Origin: Cupriavidus sp. MP-37
GTDB lineage: Bacteria; Pseudomonadota; Gammaproteobacteria; Burkholderiales; Burkholderiaceae
Direction: 5' to 3'
NCBI RefSeq assembly: GCF_020618415.1
Contig: NZ_CP085345.1
Coordinates: forward strand, 1,860,001-1,924,000
DNA: 64,000 nt
Shown: positions 1 to 9,796 of the stretch, one piece after another
Layout of the letters: each line of letters opens with the position of its first letter
Numbering within the stretch: position 1 is the stretch's first letter
The notes under the pieces: model-generated
Told to the model about the DNA's origin: nothing
The model's database searches: none
What the model saw: only the letters and a program-made list of their open reading frames with translations
Position numbers and translations under genes: made by a program

Positions 1-338
1 AGGTAATACGGGGTGTCGAAGTAGTACGGCGGAATGCTTTCGGCATCGACAAAGCTGACGATGTCCACGGTCTGCGTGGCCTCGACATTGGCGCGGCGGA
101 AGTCTTCCTCGTTGAGCAGCACGTACTCGTCCTTGGCGTACTGGTAGCCCTTGACGATATGCTCCTTGTCGACCGGCTTGCCGGTGCTCTTGTTGATGCG
201 CTGGTAGCCCACCGGGGCCATGTCGCGCACGTCCAGCAGGTCCAGGTCTAGCGACTGGCTGCGCGACGCGGGGCGCAGGACGACGGGGATGTTGACGAGG
301 CCGAAGGCAATGGCGCCTTTCCAGATGATGCGAGACAC
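1..338 (-). CDS. ku: Ku protein, N-terminal part (cut by window edge)
   Basis: About 112 N-terminal residues of a bacterial Ku homologue are visible; the rest lies left of the window. Ku binds double-strand DNA ends as a homodimer and recruits LigD for non-homologous end joining. The start is a GTG at 338 with an AAAGGAG ribosome site just upstream on the minus strand. The beginning reads SRIIWKGAIAFGLVNIPV, the usual Ku opening, followed by a segment containing VDIVSFVDAE. It is the last gene of a co-directional run that begins with ligD, although a hybrid kinase lies between them. Family assignment is from recognised sequence; the partner role is family knowledge. Confidence 0.93.
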   Translation of the reverse strand, partial: MSRIIWKGAIAFGLVNIPVVLRPASRSQSLDLDLLDVRDMAPVGYQRINKSTGKPVDKEHIVKGYQYAKDEYVLLNEEDFRRANVEATQTVDIVSFVDAESIPPYYFDTPYY

Positions 339-499
339 TTGATCGCTCCTTTGCCACGGTCACGCGCGCGTTGCGGCGGCGGTGGCGGCATGTCGCCCGG
401 AGGCGGGTCTTCCACGGGTTGGGGCGGGCCCGGCGGCGGCTCGGGCGGCGGGACTTCGGGCTCGCGCGGCGGGATGTCGGGATCGGGCGTGGTATGCAC
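248..499 (-). CDS. Small proline-rich protein overlapping the ku start
   Basis: This 83-residue ORF opens with a Pro/Glu/Asp-rich stretch (about residues 4-42) and then becomes an ordinary out-of-frame reading of ku. An excellent AAGGAG lies 8 nt before its ATG at 499, and it starts only 57 bp after the kinase stop codon. Short proline-rich proteins of this kind occur in Burkholderiales. The 90-bp overlap with ku suggests either translational coupling or a frameshift or misread base that removed an earlier stop. No domain, signal peptide or function is recognisable. The ribosome site supports translation of at least the first 45 codons. Confidence 0.45.
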   Translation of the reverse strand: MHTTPDPDIPPREPEVPPPEPPPGPPQPVEDPPPGDMPPPPPQRARDRGKGAIKCLASSGKAPLPSASSTSPSSCAPRRAASR

Positions 500-556
500 G
501 GATAACTCCTTGTCGATGGCTTGGGTGATCGGGTGAAGGCCGGCGCCGGCATGGCG

Positions 557-2620
557 CTAGGCGCGCTCGTGGTCCAGCTCGTCCAGCAGCCGCGTCAGCG
601 CGTCGAGGTCGGCGGGCTTGACCAGATGCTGGTCGAATCCCGCTGCCAGCGCGCGGCGGCGGTCCTCGGGCTGGCCGAAGCCGGTCAGCGCGACCAGCGT
701 GGCGCCACGCAGTTCGGGCAGCGCGCGCAGCCGGCGCGCGGTTTCAAAGCCGTCCATGGCCGGCATGCCGAGATCCAGCAGCACCACCTCCGGACGCGCG
801 GCGCTGGCGCGCGCCAGCGCGCTGGGGCCGTCGGGGGCGGTCACCACCGTGTGTCCCATGGCCTGCAGCGCCATCGTCATCGCCTCGAGCGCGTCGACGT
901 TGTCGTCCACCACCAGGATGCGGCGCGGCACGCTGCGGCGCGGGCCGGCCTTGCCCGAACCGGGGTGCCAGTTCTGCCAGGGCTCGACCGGCAGCGTCAC
1001 GGTAAAGGTACTGCCCTGGCCGGGACCGGCGCTGAAGGCGCGGATGGTGCCGCCGTGCAGCTGCACCAGCTTCTGCACCAGCGTCAGGCCGATGCCCGGC
1101 CCGTCATGCGCAAAAGCGCTGCGCGGGGCTTGCGTGGCAACCTCGCTCTCGTCGCTCTCGTCGGTCCGGGCCGCCGGATTGGCCGGGTCCGGCGGGGCCA
1201 GCGGATCGAACAGTTGCCGCTGCAGCGCTTCCGACAAGCCGGTGCCGTTGTCGCGCACGCGCACCGTGACCTGCCCGCCCGAGACGGCATCGGGAATGGT
1301 TTCCGGCGCGCTCTCGTCGAAGCCGGCTTCGACCGAGATCATGCCGCCGGCCGGGGTGTACGCGGCCGCGTTCTGCAGCAGGTTGCTGAAGATCTGCGTC
1401 AGGCGCACCAGGTCGCCGCGCACCGGCAGCGGCTGTTCGGGCAGCGACAGCCGCAGCGTGTGGCGGTAGCCGTCGAGCACCGGACGCACCGCTTCCACGG
1501 CGGTATTGAGCGCGGTACGCAGCTCCACCAGGTCTTGCCGCAGCGTGATGCGGCCCTGGTTGAAGCGGGAGATGTCGAGCAGCTCGTCGACCAGGCGCGT
1601 CAGGTGGTGCACTTGCCGGCCGATGATGTCGCGCGCGCGGAACATGTCCTCGCGCGTGGGCGCCAGCTGCTGCAGCAGGTCCGCGGCGCTGCGCAGCGGC
1701 GCCAGCGGGTTGCGCAGTTCATGCGCGAGCATCGCCAGGAACTGGTCCTTGCGCCGTTCCTCGTCGTGCAGCGCGCGCCCGGCGCGGTTCTGCAGCGTCA
1801 CGTCCTGGCAGATCCCGGCAATGCGCAGCGGCGGATGGTCCGCGGCCGCCTGCGCGTGTCCGGTGTCGTCGGCGCTGCCCTGGCTGCGCACGGGGAAGGC
1901 GCGCGCGCGGACTTCGCGCGGCTCGCCGCTGGGCAGCGTCAGCGCGAATTCGATGTCCATGCGGCCATCGCGCAGCATGCTCTCCACCGCGGCTTCCACG
2001 CGCGCGCGGTCCGCCGGTGCCACGCGTTCCAGGCACAGGCGCGGGTCTTCCATCAACTGCTCGGCGGAGTGCCCGCACACCGTTGCCAGCGACGAACTGG
2101 CAAACAGCAGCCGCCGGGTCGCCGGATCCAGGATCCACACCACGTCGGCCAGCGATTCGGCGAGCTGGCGGAACATGTCCTCATGCTCGTGCAGGGCCCG
2201 CGAGGTGCGGTGGTAGGCGTCCTCGGCTCCGCGCAGGCGCAGCAGCGCCTGGATGCTCGACAGCACTTCCTCGGGTTCGGCAGGCTCCACCAGGTAACCG
2301 TCGGCGCCGCAATTCAGCGCCTCGACCCGCTGCCGCGACTGGGCCAGCCCGGGCGAGGTCAGCAACACCAGCGTGCGCGCCGTCTGCGGATCCTCCTTCA
2401 GCAGGCGGCACACTTCCAGGCCGCTGATGTCGGGCAGCCTTGCCGACAGCAGTACCAGCGACGGCGCGTGCTGGCGCACCAGCGACAACGCCGAATGGCC
2501 CGTCACAGCCTCGATCACCGAAAAGCCGCCGCGATGCAGGATGCGGCTCTTGACGTAGCGCGGCCCTTCGCGATCCTCGACGTTCAGGATCAGCGGGGCC
2601 CGGTTGGCGTGCGGCTTCAT
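557..2620 (-). CDS. Hybrid histidine kinase (REC-PAS-HisKA-HATPase-REC) with degenerate first receiver
   Basis: This 687-residue cytoplasmic hybrid kinase has no membrane segments. Visible domains are a receiver-like fold (10-130), PAS (145-275), HisKA with H300 in AHELRNPL, a HATPase with N417, DNGTG (457-461) and GPGIG (507-511), and a C-terminal receiver (566-680) with D616 and K668. In the first receiver the phospho-acceptor position is Ser59 (VLLSARLPD) and the conserved Lys position is Glu112 (VEP), so it probably cannot be phosphorylated. A 25-residue acidic insert separates the two ATP-site motifs. It lies between ligD and ku on the same strand, but no sequence evidence links its signal to DNA repair. 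Confidence 0.9.
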   Translation of the reverse strand: MKPHANRAPLILNVEDREGPRYVKSRILHRGGFSVIEAVTGHSALSLVRQHAPSLVLLSARLPDISGLEVCRLLKEDPQTARTLVLLTSPGLAQSRQRVEALNCGADGYLVEPAEPEEVLSSIQALLRLRGAEDAYHRTSRALHEHEDMFRQLAESLADVVWILDPATRRLLFASSSLATVCGHSAEQLMEDPRLCLERVAPADRARVEAAVESMLRDGRMDIEFALTLPSGEPREVRARAFPVRSQGSADDTGHAQAAADHPPLRIAGICQDVTLQNRAGRALHDEERRKDQFLAMLAHELRNPLAPLRSAADLLQQLAPTREDMFRARDIIGRQVHHLTRLVDELLDISRFNQGRITLRQDLVELRTALNTAVEAVRPVLDGYRHTLRLSLPEQPLPVRGDLVRLTQIFSNLLQNAAAYTPAGGMISVEAGFDESAPETIPDAVSGGQVTVRVRDNGTGLSEALQRQLFDPLAPPDPANPAARTDESDESEVATQAPRSAFAHDGPGIGLTLVQKLVQLHGGTIRAFSAGPGQGSTFTVTLPVEPWQNWHPGSGKAGPRRSVPRRILVVDDNVDALEAMTMALQAMGHTVVTAPDGPSALARASAARPEVVLLDLGMPAMDGFETARRLRALPELRGATLVALTGFGQPEDRRRALAAGFDQHLVKPADLDALTRLLDELDHERA

Positions 2621-2943
2621 GGCTGCACACTCGACGCCATGGCCGTGCGCGCGCGGCCGGACTGGCGAGCAGACCCGACCACGGCGTGTAAAAGCGCGCG
2701 GGCTGGCGCGGGCGCTGTGTAAAACGTACTACGGTGCCGCACACTGCCTTTGAAGATTTTGCAATCTCCCATCCCCCTGATCATCTCGTCCCCCTTGTCG
2801 ATCAACATGGCCGCGCTGCTTTGCGAAGGCCGTTCTGCTTCGCCGTGGCAAGACGCGTGCCGGGCGGGCGACGCCACCGGAAGCCTGGGGCTGGTGAGGA
2901 ATTCGCCGGGCCAGCATGCCGGTATCTGGCCCGGCGAGCGGGA
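2621..2943. other. Gene-free stretch upstream of the hybrid kinase
   Basis: No convincing gene is visible. The only structure is the octamer GTGTAAAA (TTTTACAC on the transcribed strand) at 2686-2693 and 2717-2724, 31 bp apart, in the part that should hold the kinase promoter. No clear terminator follows the upstream gene. Confidence 0.4.
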
Positions 2944-3345
2944 CTAGCGGCGCGCCGCCTCCCCGCTGTGGGCCTCGGCACTGGGCGAGGTTCCGCCGTG
3001 CGGGCCGGTGGAGCGCGGCGCTTCGGCGGCCTTCTGCGGGATCTTGCCCGGCTCGGTCCAACCCTTGTAGTCGGTGCCCTTGCCGAAGCGCGCGGCAATG
3101 CGGTCCTGCACCGCGGCCAGCGCATCGGCTTGCTGCTTGGCGGTCTCGGCTTCCTTGGCTTTCTTGGCCTCGGCTGCCTGCTGTTGCTCGGGCGTGGGCG
3201 GAGGCAGCTTTGCCTGCACCGGTGCGGCCGCGCAGGACAGCATGGCGCATGAGACCAGCAGCCGCCGCAGGCCGCGGCGGTTGAGCGGGGCGGCTCCGGT
3301 AGTGCCGGCAGCGCGGAGGTTTGAGAGGATCTGGAGTGGGGGCAT
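2944..3345 (-). CDS. Small secreted Ala/Lys-rich protein of unknown function
   Basis: The protein has 133 residues. A hydrophobic stretch (about residues 28-45, ending PVQA) looks like a signal peptide with cleavage near residue 45. An Ala/Lys/Gln-rich helical segment follows (residues 50-80, with QQQAAEAKKAKEAE) and then a short conserved-looking part, RFGKGTDYKGWTEPGKIP. It could be a periplasmic helical protein. It begins 135 bp after ligD ends on the same strand and may be co-transcribed with it. I do not recognise a named family. Confidence 0.7.
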   Translation of the reverse strand: MPPLQILSNLRAAGTTGAAPLNRRGLRRLLVSCAMLSCAAAPVQAKLPPPTPEQQQAAEAKKAKEAETAKQQADALAAVQDRIAARFGKGTDYKGWTEPGKIPQKAAEAPRSTGPHGGTSPSAEAHSGEAARR

Positions 3346-3480
3346 CGTCAGTCTCCATAGGGTGTTGCCGTCCCGGCGTGGTTTGCGATTGGCAGAAGGG
3401 GAAGCGCCCGGACGCGCTCGCCACCAAGGGGCAAGAAATGTGCCGCCGGCCAGAGGCCGCGACAGCCTTCGGCGCGGTCG

Positions 3481-6291
3481 CTATCCGGCCCGCGCGAGGC
3501 GGCCCGCGGCGCGCGTGATGGCCTGCCGGGTGCCGGCGTAGTCGGCCCACGGGTCGGCCGCTTCCAGCGCGTCCAGCCGCGCCTCGACGTCCTCGACGTT
3601 GGCGACGGTCCATTGCGCGGCGCTGGTCAGCGTGTCCAGTTCTTCCCATGCCACCGGCATCGACACCCCCAGGCCCGGCCGCGCGCGCGCCGAGAACGCC
3701 GCCACGGTGGTGGCGCCCATGCCGTTGCGCAGGTAATCGATGAAAATCTTGCCGACCCGGTTGCGCGCGCCGCTCTTGGCGACGAAGCGCTGCGGCAGCG
3801 TCGCGGCCACATGCAGCACCACGTCGCGGGCGAAATCCTTCAGCTCGTCCCAGCCGGCGCGCGGCGTCACCGGCACCACCACGTGCAGGCCCTTGCCGCC
3901 GCTGGTCTTGAGGAAGCTGGCCAGCCCCAGCTCGTCCAGCAGCGCCTTCATCAGCGCGGCCGCTTCCTGCACCTGTGTCCACGGCACGCCCTCGCCGGGG
4001 TCGAGGTCGAAGATGATGCGGTTGGGCCGGTCGATGCTGCGCTTGCTCGCGTTCCAGGTATGGAACTCGACCACGTTGAGCTGCGCGGCCGCGACCAGTG
4101 CCTCGGCCGAGGCGATCTCCAGCAGCGCGGGATGTCCCGGCCATAGGCCGGGGTCCAGCACGTTGAGGCCGTCCACGCGCAGCGTGTCGCTGTGGCGCTG
4201 GAAGAACTGCTCTCCGCCCACGCCCGATGGCGCCCGCACCATCGCGATCGGGCGCCCGCGCAGGTGCGGCAGCATCAGCGGCGCGGCGCGTTCGTAGTAG
4301 CGCACCAGCTCGCCCTTGGTCAGGCCCGATTCGGCATCGATCACGCGCTCGGCGTTGCTGATCGAGACCTTGCCGCCCACCGCGGTCTGGCGCTTTGCCG
4401 CGCCCGCCTTTGAGCCAGGCGCAGGCCTGCTGGCTGGCTTGTCGCGCGTCGTGGCCGCCGCCTTGCCTTTGCCGGCGGGCGCCGCCGGCTGCTCCACCGA
4501 GACCGCGCCGGCGGGCTTGTCGGTGCGCAGGCCATGGAACACCGCATGGCGCACCCGGCCTTCGCGAGTCCAGCTGCCGAACGAAACTTCGGCCACCAGC
4601 CTGGGCTTGACCCAATGACCGCGCACGCCGGCCGGCACCGCGTGGAAGGGCGACGCATCGGCACGCAGCGCATCGAGTTGCGCGCGCAGCTCGTCCAGCG
4701 TGCGGGTGTCGAAGCCGGTGCCGACATTGCCGGCGTAGCGCAGCCGTCCGCCGCTGTCGTGCACGCCGAGCAGCAGCGAGCCGATGCCATTGCGGCTGCC
4801 CTTGGGATCGGTAAAGCCCGCCACCACGAACTCCTGGCGCAAGGTGCATTTGAGCTTGATCCACGTATTGCTGCGCGCGCTGACGTAGCCCGAGTCCACG
4901 CGCTTGCCGATCACGCCTTCCAGCTTCATGCGGCACGCCGCATCCAGCATGTCGCCCGCGCTGGCTTCGAAGTCTTCGCTGAACTGGAGGCGAGCCGAGG
5001 TGTTGTGCTCGAAGATGCGGCGCAGCAGCGCGCGGCGCTCCACCAGCGGCACCTTGCGCAGGTCATGGCCGGCGAAGTAGGGCAGGTCGAAGGCAAAGTA
5101 CTGGATGGCTTCGACCCGGGCGGTATCGAACGCATTCTGCAAGGCCTGGAAGTCAGTCTCTCCGTGCTTGCCGAGCACCACGATCTCGCCGTCGAGCCAG
5201 CCGTCGGGCAGGCCCAGCGCGCCGACATCGCGGGCCAGCGCGCGCAGCTTGCTGGTCCAGTCGTGGCCCTGGCGGGTGAACAGCCGCACATCCTTGCCGT
5301 CGATGCGGGCGAGCAGCCGGTAGCCGTCGAACTTGATCTCGTAGCGCCAGGCTTCGGCGTCGGGTGGGGGCTTTTCGACCAGCGTCGCCAGTTGCGGCGC
5401 CAGCGCCAGCGGCAGCGCCGCGCGCGTGGCGCCGGGCGGCGGCTTCAGCGCGCGCATGGAAGCTTGCGCTGCCGATGTACCTGTCTCGGCCGCCTCAGCC
5501 GCCTTCCCGGCGCTGGCGCGCCTGGCCGCGGGCTTGCGCTGCGTGCCGCCCAGCACGCTGTCGGGCATGGCCTCGACCACGTCGAACTCCGACGCCGGCA
5601 CCGCGGCATCGTCGCGTTCCTTGATCAGCAGCCAGGCGTCCTGCTCCTTCTGCCGGCTGCCATGCATGCGCACCAGGGTCCAGTGGCCGTGCAGCTTTTC
5701 GCCGCGCAGTTCGAACTTGAGCTTGCCGCTGCGATAGCCAGCCTCGGGGTCGCCCACCGGCACCCAGGTGCCGCGGTCCCACACGATCACGGTACCGGCG
5801 CCATAGTGCCCGGCTGGAATCACACCCTCGAAGCCGGCGTAGTCCATCGGATGGTCTTCCACATGCACCGCCATGCGCTTGTCGTTGGGATCCAGGCTGG
5901 GTCCCTTGGGCACCGCCCAGCTCTTCAGCGTGCCGCCGAGTTCCAGCCGGAAATCGTAGTGCAGCCGCCGCGCCGCATGCTTCTGGATCACGAACGACAG
6001 CGCCGCGGCCCGCTTGCGCGGCGTGGCGCGGGCTGCGCCGCCACTGGGCTCCGGTGTGGCGCCGAAATCGCGCATGCGGCGGTACTTGTCGAGCGCCGCC
6101 GGCGTCCCGGCGGCCGCTGCCGCGCCGCGTGCTGCCGGGCGTGCGCCGGTCGACCGGCTGGTTGCCGGCTTTGCCGCTGTGGTCTTGCCGGCCCCGGTGC
6201 CGGGCTTGCGCGCCTTGCCGGCGGCAGGCTTGGCCGCGCCCTTGCCAGCGGCGCGCCGTGCGCGCGAGTCCTGCGGAGTGGTCTTGGCCAT
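3481..6291 (-). CDS. ligD: ATP-dependent DNA ligase D (phosphoesterase-ligase-polymerase)
   Basis: LigD processes, fills and seals Ku-bound DNA ends in non-homologous end joining. This 936-residue protein carries all three modules in the order 3'-phosphoesterase (about 80-250, with FVIQKHAARRLHYDFRLE), ATP-dependent ligase (about 300-590, adenylated Lys320 in EIKFDGYR) and primase-polymerase (about 640-925). Lys/Ala/Pro-rich linkers sit at the N-terminus and near residue 610. I place the start at the ATG of MAKTTPQD (6291). An in-frame GTG at 6333 would add 14 residues, and neither start has a strong ribosome site. The full three-domain form matches the Pseudomonas type. Confidence 0.95.
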   Translation of the reverse strand: MAKTTPQDSRARRAAGKGAAKPAAGKARKPGTGAGKTTAAKPATSRSTGARPAARGAAAAAGTPAALDKYRRMRDFGATPEPSGGAARATPRKRAAALSFVIQKHAARRLHYDFRLELGGTLKSWAVPKGPSLDPNDKRMAVHVEDHPMDYAGFEGVIPAGHYGAGTVIVWDRGTWVPVGDPEAGYRSGKLKFELRGEKLHGHWTLVRMHGSRQKEQDAWLLIKERDDAAVPASEFDVVEAMPDSVLGGTQRKPAARRASAGKAAEAAETGTSAAQASMRALKPPPGATRAALPLALAPQLATLVEKPPPDAEAWRYEIKFDGYRLLARIDGKDVRLFTRQGHDWTSKLRALARDVGALGLPDGWLDGEIVVLGKHGETDFQALQNAFDTARVEAIQYFAFDLPYFAGHDLRKVPLVERRALLRRIFEHNTSARLQFSEDFEASAGDMLDAACRMKLEGVIGKRVDSGYVSARSNTWIKLKCTLRQEFVVAGFTDPKGSRNGIGSLLLGVHDSGGRLRYAGNVGTGFDTRTLDELRAQLDALRADASPFHAVPAGVRGHWVKPRLVAEVSFGSWTREGRVRHAVFHGLRTDKPAGAVSVEQPAAPAGKGKAAATTRDKPASRPAPGSKAGAAKRQTAVGGKVSISNAERVIDAESGLTKGELVRYYERAAPLMLPHLRGRPIAMVRAPSGVGGEQFFQRHSDTLRVDGLNVLDPGLWPGHPALLEIASAEALVAAAQLNVVEFHTWNASKRSIDRPNRIIFDLDPGEGVPWTQVQEAAALMKALLDELGLASFLKTSGGKGLHVVVPVTPRAGWDELKDFARDVVLHVAATLPQRFVAKSGARNRVGKIFIDYLRNGMGATTVAAFSARARPGLGVSMPVAWEELDTLTSAAQWTVANVEDVEARLDALEAADPWADYAGTRQAITRAAGRLARAG

Positions 6292-6582
6292 GGCGGTCGC
6301 CGGTTGCGTGGATGCATCCAGCTTAGGCAGCACATGCCCGCGCTGAAATCGGCGCTCGTCCTACATGCGGCACCCGCAGGCGGGCCCCCCCGAACGAACA
6401 GCGCGGCGACCATGACCGGTGCGCCCCCGAAGCCATGTGGTTCTTACCGGGCGTTGTAAATCTGCCGTGCGCGTCATGCCTGGGTGCCGCGGTCGCGGCT
6501 GCTCCGCGACGGGAACGCTCCTTGCGACTTCCCACCGGCACGCCCGGCGCCGTGCCGGGTCTCCCACTGGAGGAAGCGGCAG

Positions 6583-7587
6583 ATGAAACCCACCTTGAAG
6601 AAAATCAGCTCGCAGGTCATTGTGCTGACCGGCGCCAGCAGCGGCGTGGGGCTGGTCACTGCGCGCAAGGCGGCGCAGCAGGGCGCACGCCTGGTGCTGG
6701 TGGCGCGCAGCGAGGGGTCGCTGCACCAGTTGGCGGAAGAGCTGCGCGAGCAGGGTACGGAAGTGATCACCGTGGTCGCGGACGTCGGCCGGCACGACGA
6801 GGTCGGCAAGGTGGCACACGCCGCGATCGAGCGCTTCGGCGGCTTCGACACCTGGATCAACAACGCCGGCGTGACGATCTTCGGGCGCCATTGCGACGTG
6901 CCGCTGGAAGACCAGCGACGGCTGTTCGACACCAACTACTGGGGCACCGTGCATGGCTCGCTGGCGGCCGCGGCGCATTTGCGCGATCGCGGCGGCGCCA
7001 TCATCAACATGGGCAGCGAGGCCGCCGACGGGCCGATGCCGCTGCAGAGCGCCTACTCGGCATCGCAGCATGCGATCAAGGGCTTTACCGATTCGCTGCG
7101 GCTGGAGCTGGAGCAGGAGCAGGCGCCGGTCAGCGTGACGCTGATCAAGCCCGCCGGCCTGGAAACCCCGCTGGCGATGCACGCCAAGAATTTCCTCGAC
7201 GTCGAGCCGCGCCTGCCGCCGCCGCTGTATGACCCGGCCCTGGCCGCCGACGCGATCCTGTTCGCCGCGGAGAACCCGCGCCGCGAGCTGTTCGTCGGCG
7301 CCGCGGCCAAGGCCTTCTCGGCGGCCGCGTACCATGCGCCGCATACCTTCGACCGCTTCATGCGCCGCTTCATGGGCCGCGCGCAGCAGACCCGCCATCC
7401 GGCCGGCCCGCTCGAAGACAACGCGCTCTACGGCAGCGGCAGCGGCCTGCAGGAACGCACCGGCACGCACGCCGCGCTGCATTCGTGCCCGTACACCACC
7501 ACCGCGCGCTACCCCATGCTGACCACGGCGCTGGTGGTCGGAGCCTCGGCCGCGGTCGCGGCGATGGTCCAGCGGCGTCGCCGCTAG
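6583..7587 (+). CDS. SDR-family protein with Gln in place of the catalytic Lys
   Basis: This is a short-chain dehydrogenase/reductase-like protein of 334 residues, longer than the usual 250. The Rossmann motif TGASSGVG (16-23), NNAG (93-96) and Ser145 are present. The active-site YxxxK reads Tyr158-SAS-Gln162, so the cofactor-binding catalytic Lys is replaced. A C-terminal extension of about 90 residues ends in a hydrophobic segment followed by RRRR, which could be a membrane tail. ATG 6583 is chosen because GGAGGAAG lies just upstream; the ORF runs back to 6484 without such a site. It points away from ligD. The substrate is unknown. Confidence 0.85.
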   Translation: MKPTLKKISSQVIVLTGASSGVGLVTARKAAQQGARLVLVARSEGSLHQLAEELREQGTEVITVVADVGRHDEVGKVAHAAIERFGGFDTWINNAGVTIFGRHCDVPLEDQRRLFDTNYWGTVHGSLAAAAHLRDRGGAIINMGSEAADGPMPLQSAYSASQHAIKGFTDSLRLELEQEQAPVSVTLIKPAGLETPLAMHAKNFLDVEPRLPPPLYDPALAADAILFAAENPRRELFVGAAAKAFSAAAYHAPHTFDRFMRRFMGRAQQTRHPAGPLEDNALYGSGSGLQERTGTHAALHSCPYTTTARYPMLTTALVVGASAAVAAMVQRRRR

Positions 7588-7843
7588 CGCGCGCCTGCGC
7601 CCCGCCTGCGCGCTGCCGCAGACGGCATGCGTGCGGCGGGCCACCATTTTCCTTCTCTCCCGAACGGGTTTGCTCCCGTGCGCCGACATATTGGGTGGCG
7701 CATGGGCCGCGAGCGCCTATCATTGACTGGACTGCCCGCCTCCGCGGGCATTTGGCGCTGTGGGCAGCACGGGCCCATGGCTGCATAAGGTGCACCACAA
7801 CGGCGAGGCCGACTGCCGTCAACCCCATCTACCGAAGGGAATC

Positions 7844-9796
7844 ATGCCAGGGCTGCAAGCGGCAAACGAAGTTCGCTCGACCCCCGTGGAGCCATCCGGC
7901 GAGGGTGATGTCCTGCAATTGGCGCAACGATATCGCCGCCTGCTCGACGCGGTGCAGGATTGCGCAGTGTTCGAACTCGACGCGCACGGCGTGATCGTGG
8001 CGTGGCCGGAACCGGCGCGCCGGCTGTTCGGCTACAGCGCCGCGGAGATCGCCGGCAGCCATGTGTCGCGGCTGCACCGTGACGAGGACGTGGCCGCGGG
8101 GCTGCCGCAGCAATGGCTGGGTGCGGCCGCGCGCAGCGGCCATGCGCGCGACCAGGGCTGGCGCGTGCGCCGCGACGGCAGCCTGCTGCAGGCCAGCTGC
8201 GAGATGCGCCGCATCGATGTGGCCGGCCTGCCCGATGGCGCCTCGGACGCCGGCTTTATCGTGTCGTGCCGCGACACCACCGTGCAGCAGGCGGCGGCCG
8301 ACCATGCCCGCCTGGCCGAGGACAAACTGCGGCTGCTGGCCGAGAACCTGCCCTGCACCGCGGTGTGCGAACTCGGCCTGGACGGCACCATCCGCAGCTG
8401 GAACGCGGGCGCGCGCGCGCTCGCCGGCCACACCGCGGAGGAGGCGGCGGGGCAGCCGCTGGCCTGGCTCTATACCCGCCAGGATGCCGCCGCCGGGCGC
8501 CCGCAGGCCGCGCTGGAGGCGGCGCGGGCTTGCGGCCAGTGGGCCGGCGAAGAACGCCTGGCACGCAAGGACGGCTCGGTGGTGCGGTGCGCCACCCGCA
8601 TGGTGCTGGTGCGCGATGCGGCGGGGTGCCCCGAGAGCCTGCTGTGGACCGCGCGTGACCTCAGCGATACGCTGCGGCTGGAAATGCTCGATGCCGGCAG
8701 CCGCCGGCTGCAGTCCTTCCTGGCTATCCTCGCCCACGAGCTGCGCAACCCGCTGGCGCCGGTGCGCAATGCCGTGGAAGTCATCGTGCTGACCCCCGAC
8801 ACCGGGCCGCGCGTGCGCCGCTGCGCCGAGATCATCGATCGCCAGCTGCGCCAGCTGGAGCGGCTGGTCAACGACCTGCTCGACGTGGGCCGCGTGACCG
8901 CCGGCAAGATGAAGATGGAACTGACGCCGACGTCCTACAACGACGTCGTCAGCACCAGCCTGGAAGCGATCCGTCCCACGCTGGAGGCCTCGGGGCAGCA
9001 GCTGGTGGTGGCGCTGCCGGAGGCTTCGCCCTATGTGCGCGCCGATGCCGCGCGGCTCGGGCAGGTGCTGCTGAACCTGCTCAGCAACGCGGCCAAGTAC
9101 ACGCCGCGCGGCGGTACCATCAGCGTGCATGTCAGCGTCGAGCCGGCGCGCGTGATCACCGCGGTGTCGGATACCGGCCGGGGTCTGGAGCCGGCGGCGC
9201 TGGACCGGATCTTCAACCTGTTCGCGCAGGAGGGCGACGCCGGCGGCCGCAGCGGGCTGGGCATCGGCCTGGCGCTGGCCAAGGCCATCCTCGAAGCGCA
9301 CGGCGGCGCGATCCAGGCCGACAGCGCGGGCGCGGGCCAGGGCAGCACCTTCACCGTAATCCTGCCGCGCGCCACCGCGCGTCCTTCCGAGCCCGCCACG
9401 CTGCCGCCGGGCAAGGCGCCGCGCCGGCGCGTGCTGGTGGTGGATGACAATGCCGACTCGGCCGACAGCATGGCCGAACTGCTGACCCTGCTCGGCCACG
9501 AGGCCCGGGCTGTGCACAGCGGCCAACAGGCAGTCGAGGTGGCCGTGCCGTTCCGGCCCGACTGCGTGCTGCTGGACCTGCAGATGCCTGACATGTCCGG
9601 CTATGAAGTCCTGGCGGCGCTGCGCCAGAACCTAGGCGGGCGCGCGGTGCAGTTCCTGGCGCTGTCGGGACGCGGCACCGCCGAAGACCAGCGCCACAGC
9701 AGGCAGGCCGGCTTCGATGCGCACCTGACCAAGCCGCTGTCGGTCGAGACCTTGTCGCGCGCGCTGGCCGAACCGGCGCCTCACAAGGAGCGGTAG
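7844..9796 (+). CDS. Hybrid histidine kinase (PAS-PAS-HisKA-HATPase-REC)
   Basis: This soluble hybrid kinase has 650 residues from the ATG at 7844, which follows GAAGGGA. It carries two PAS domains (about 20-130 and 140-260), HisKA with [17 protein letters not shown], a HATPase with [10 protein letters not shown] and SGLGIGL, and a C-terminal receiver with [13 protein letters not shown] and a conserved Lys-Pro. All catalytic residues look intact, unlike the first receiver of the kinase at 557-2620, which it otherwise resembles. Its last 16 bases overlap the end of the convergent sigma-54 activator. No input ligand can be read from the sequence. Confidence 0.9.
   Translation: MPGLQAANEVRSTPVEPSGEGDVLQLAQRYRRLLDAVQDCAVFELDAHGVIVAWPEPARRLFGYSAAEIAGSHVSRLHRDEDVAAGLPQQWLGAAARSGHARDQGWRVRRDGSLLQASCEMRRIDVAGLPDGASDAGFIVSCRDTTVQQAAADHARLAEDKLRLLAENLPCTAVCELGLDGTIRSWNAGARALAGHTAEEAAGQPLAWLYTRQDAAAGRPQAALEAARACGQWAGEERLARKDGSVVRCATRMVLVRDAAGCPESLLWTARDLSDTLRLEMLDAGSRRLQSFLAILAHELRNPLAPVRNAVEVIVLTPDTGPRVRRCAEIIDRQLRQLERLVNDLLDVGRVTAGKMKMELTPTSYNDVVSTSLEAIRPTLEASGQQLVVALPEASPYVRADAARLGQVLLNLLSNAAKYTPRGGTISVHVSVEPARVITAVSDTGRGLEPAALDRIFNLFAQEGDAGGRSGLGIGLALAKAILEAHGGAIQADSAGAGQGSTFTVILPRATARPSEPATLPPGKAPRRRVLVVDDNADSADSMAELLTLLGHEARAVHSGQQAVEVAVPFRPDCVLLDLQMPDMSGYEVLAALRQNLGGRAVQFLALSGRGTAEDQRHSRQAGFDAHLTKPLSVETLSRALAEPAPHKER

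Noticed and set aside
521..2722. 733-codon open frame on the plus strand
   Set aside because: It is antisense to the hybrid kinase, rich in Arg/Gln/His/Ala as expected for a shadow frame in GC-rich DNA, and shows no domain.
4534..6459. 641-codon open frame opposite ligD
   Set aside because: Shadow of the ligD coding frame, with no recognisable family or ribosome site.
7733..7750. Hairpin TGCCCGC/GCGGGCA as terminator of the SDR gene
   Set aside because: It is short, about 145 bp after the stop and followed by only three Ts, so support is too weak.
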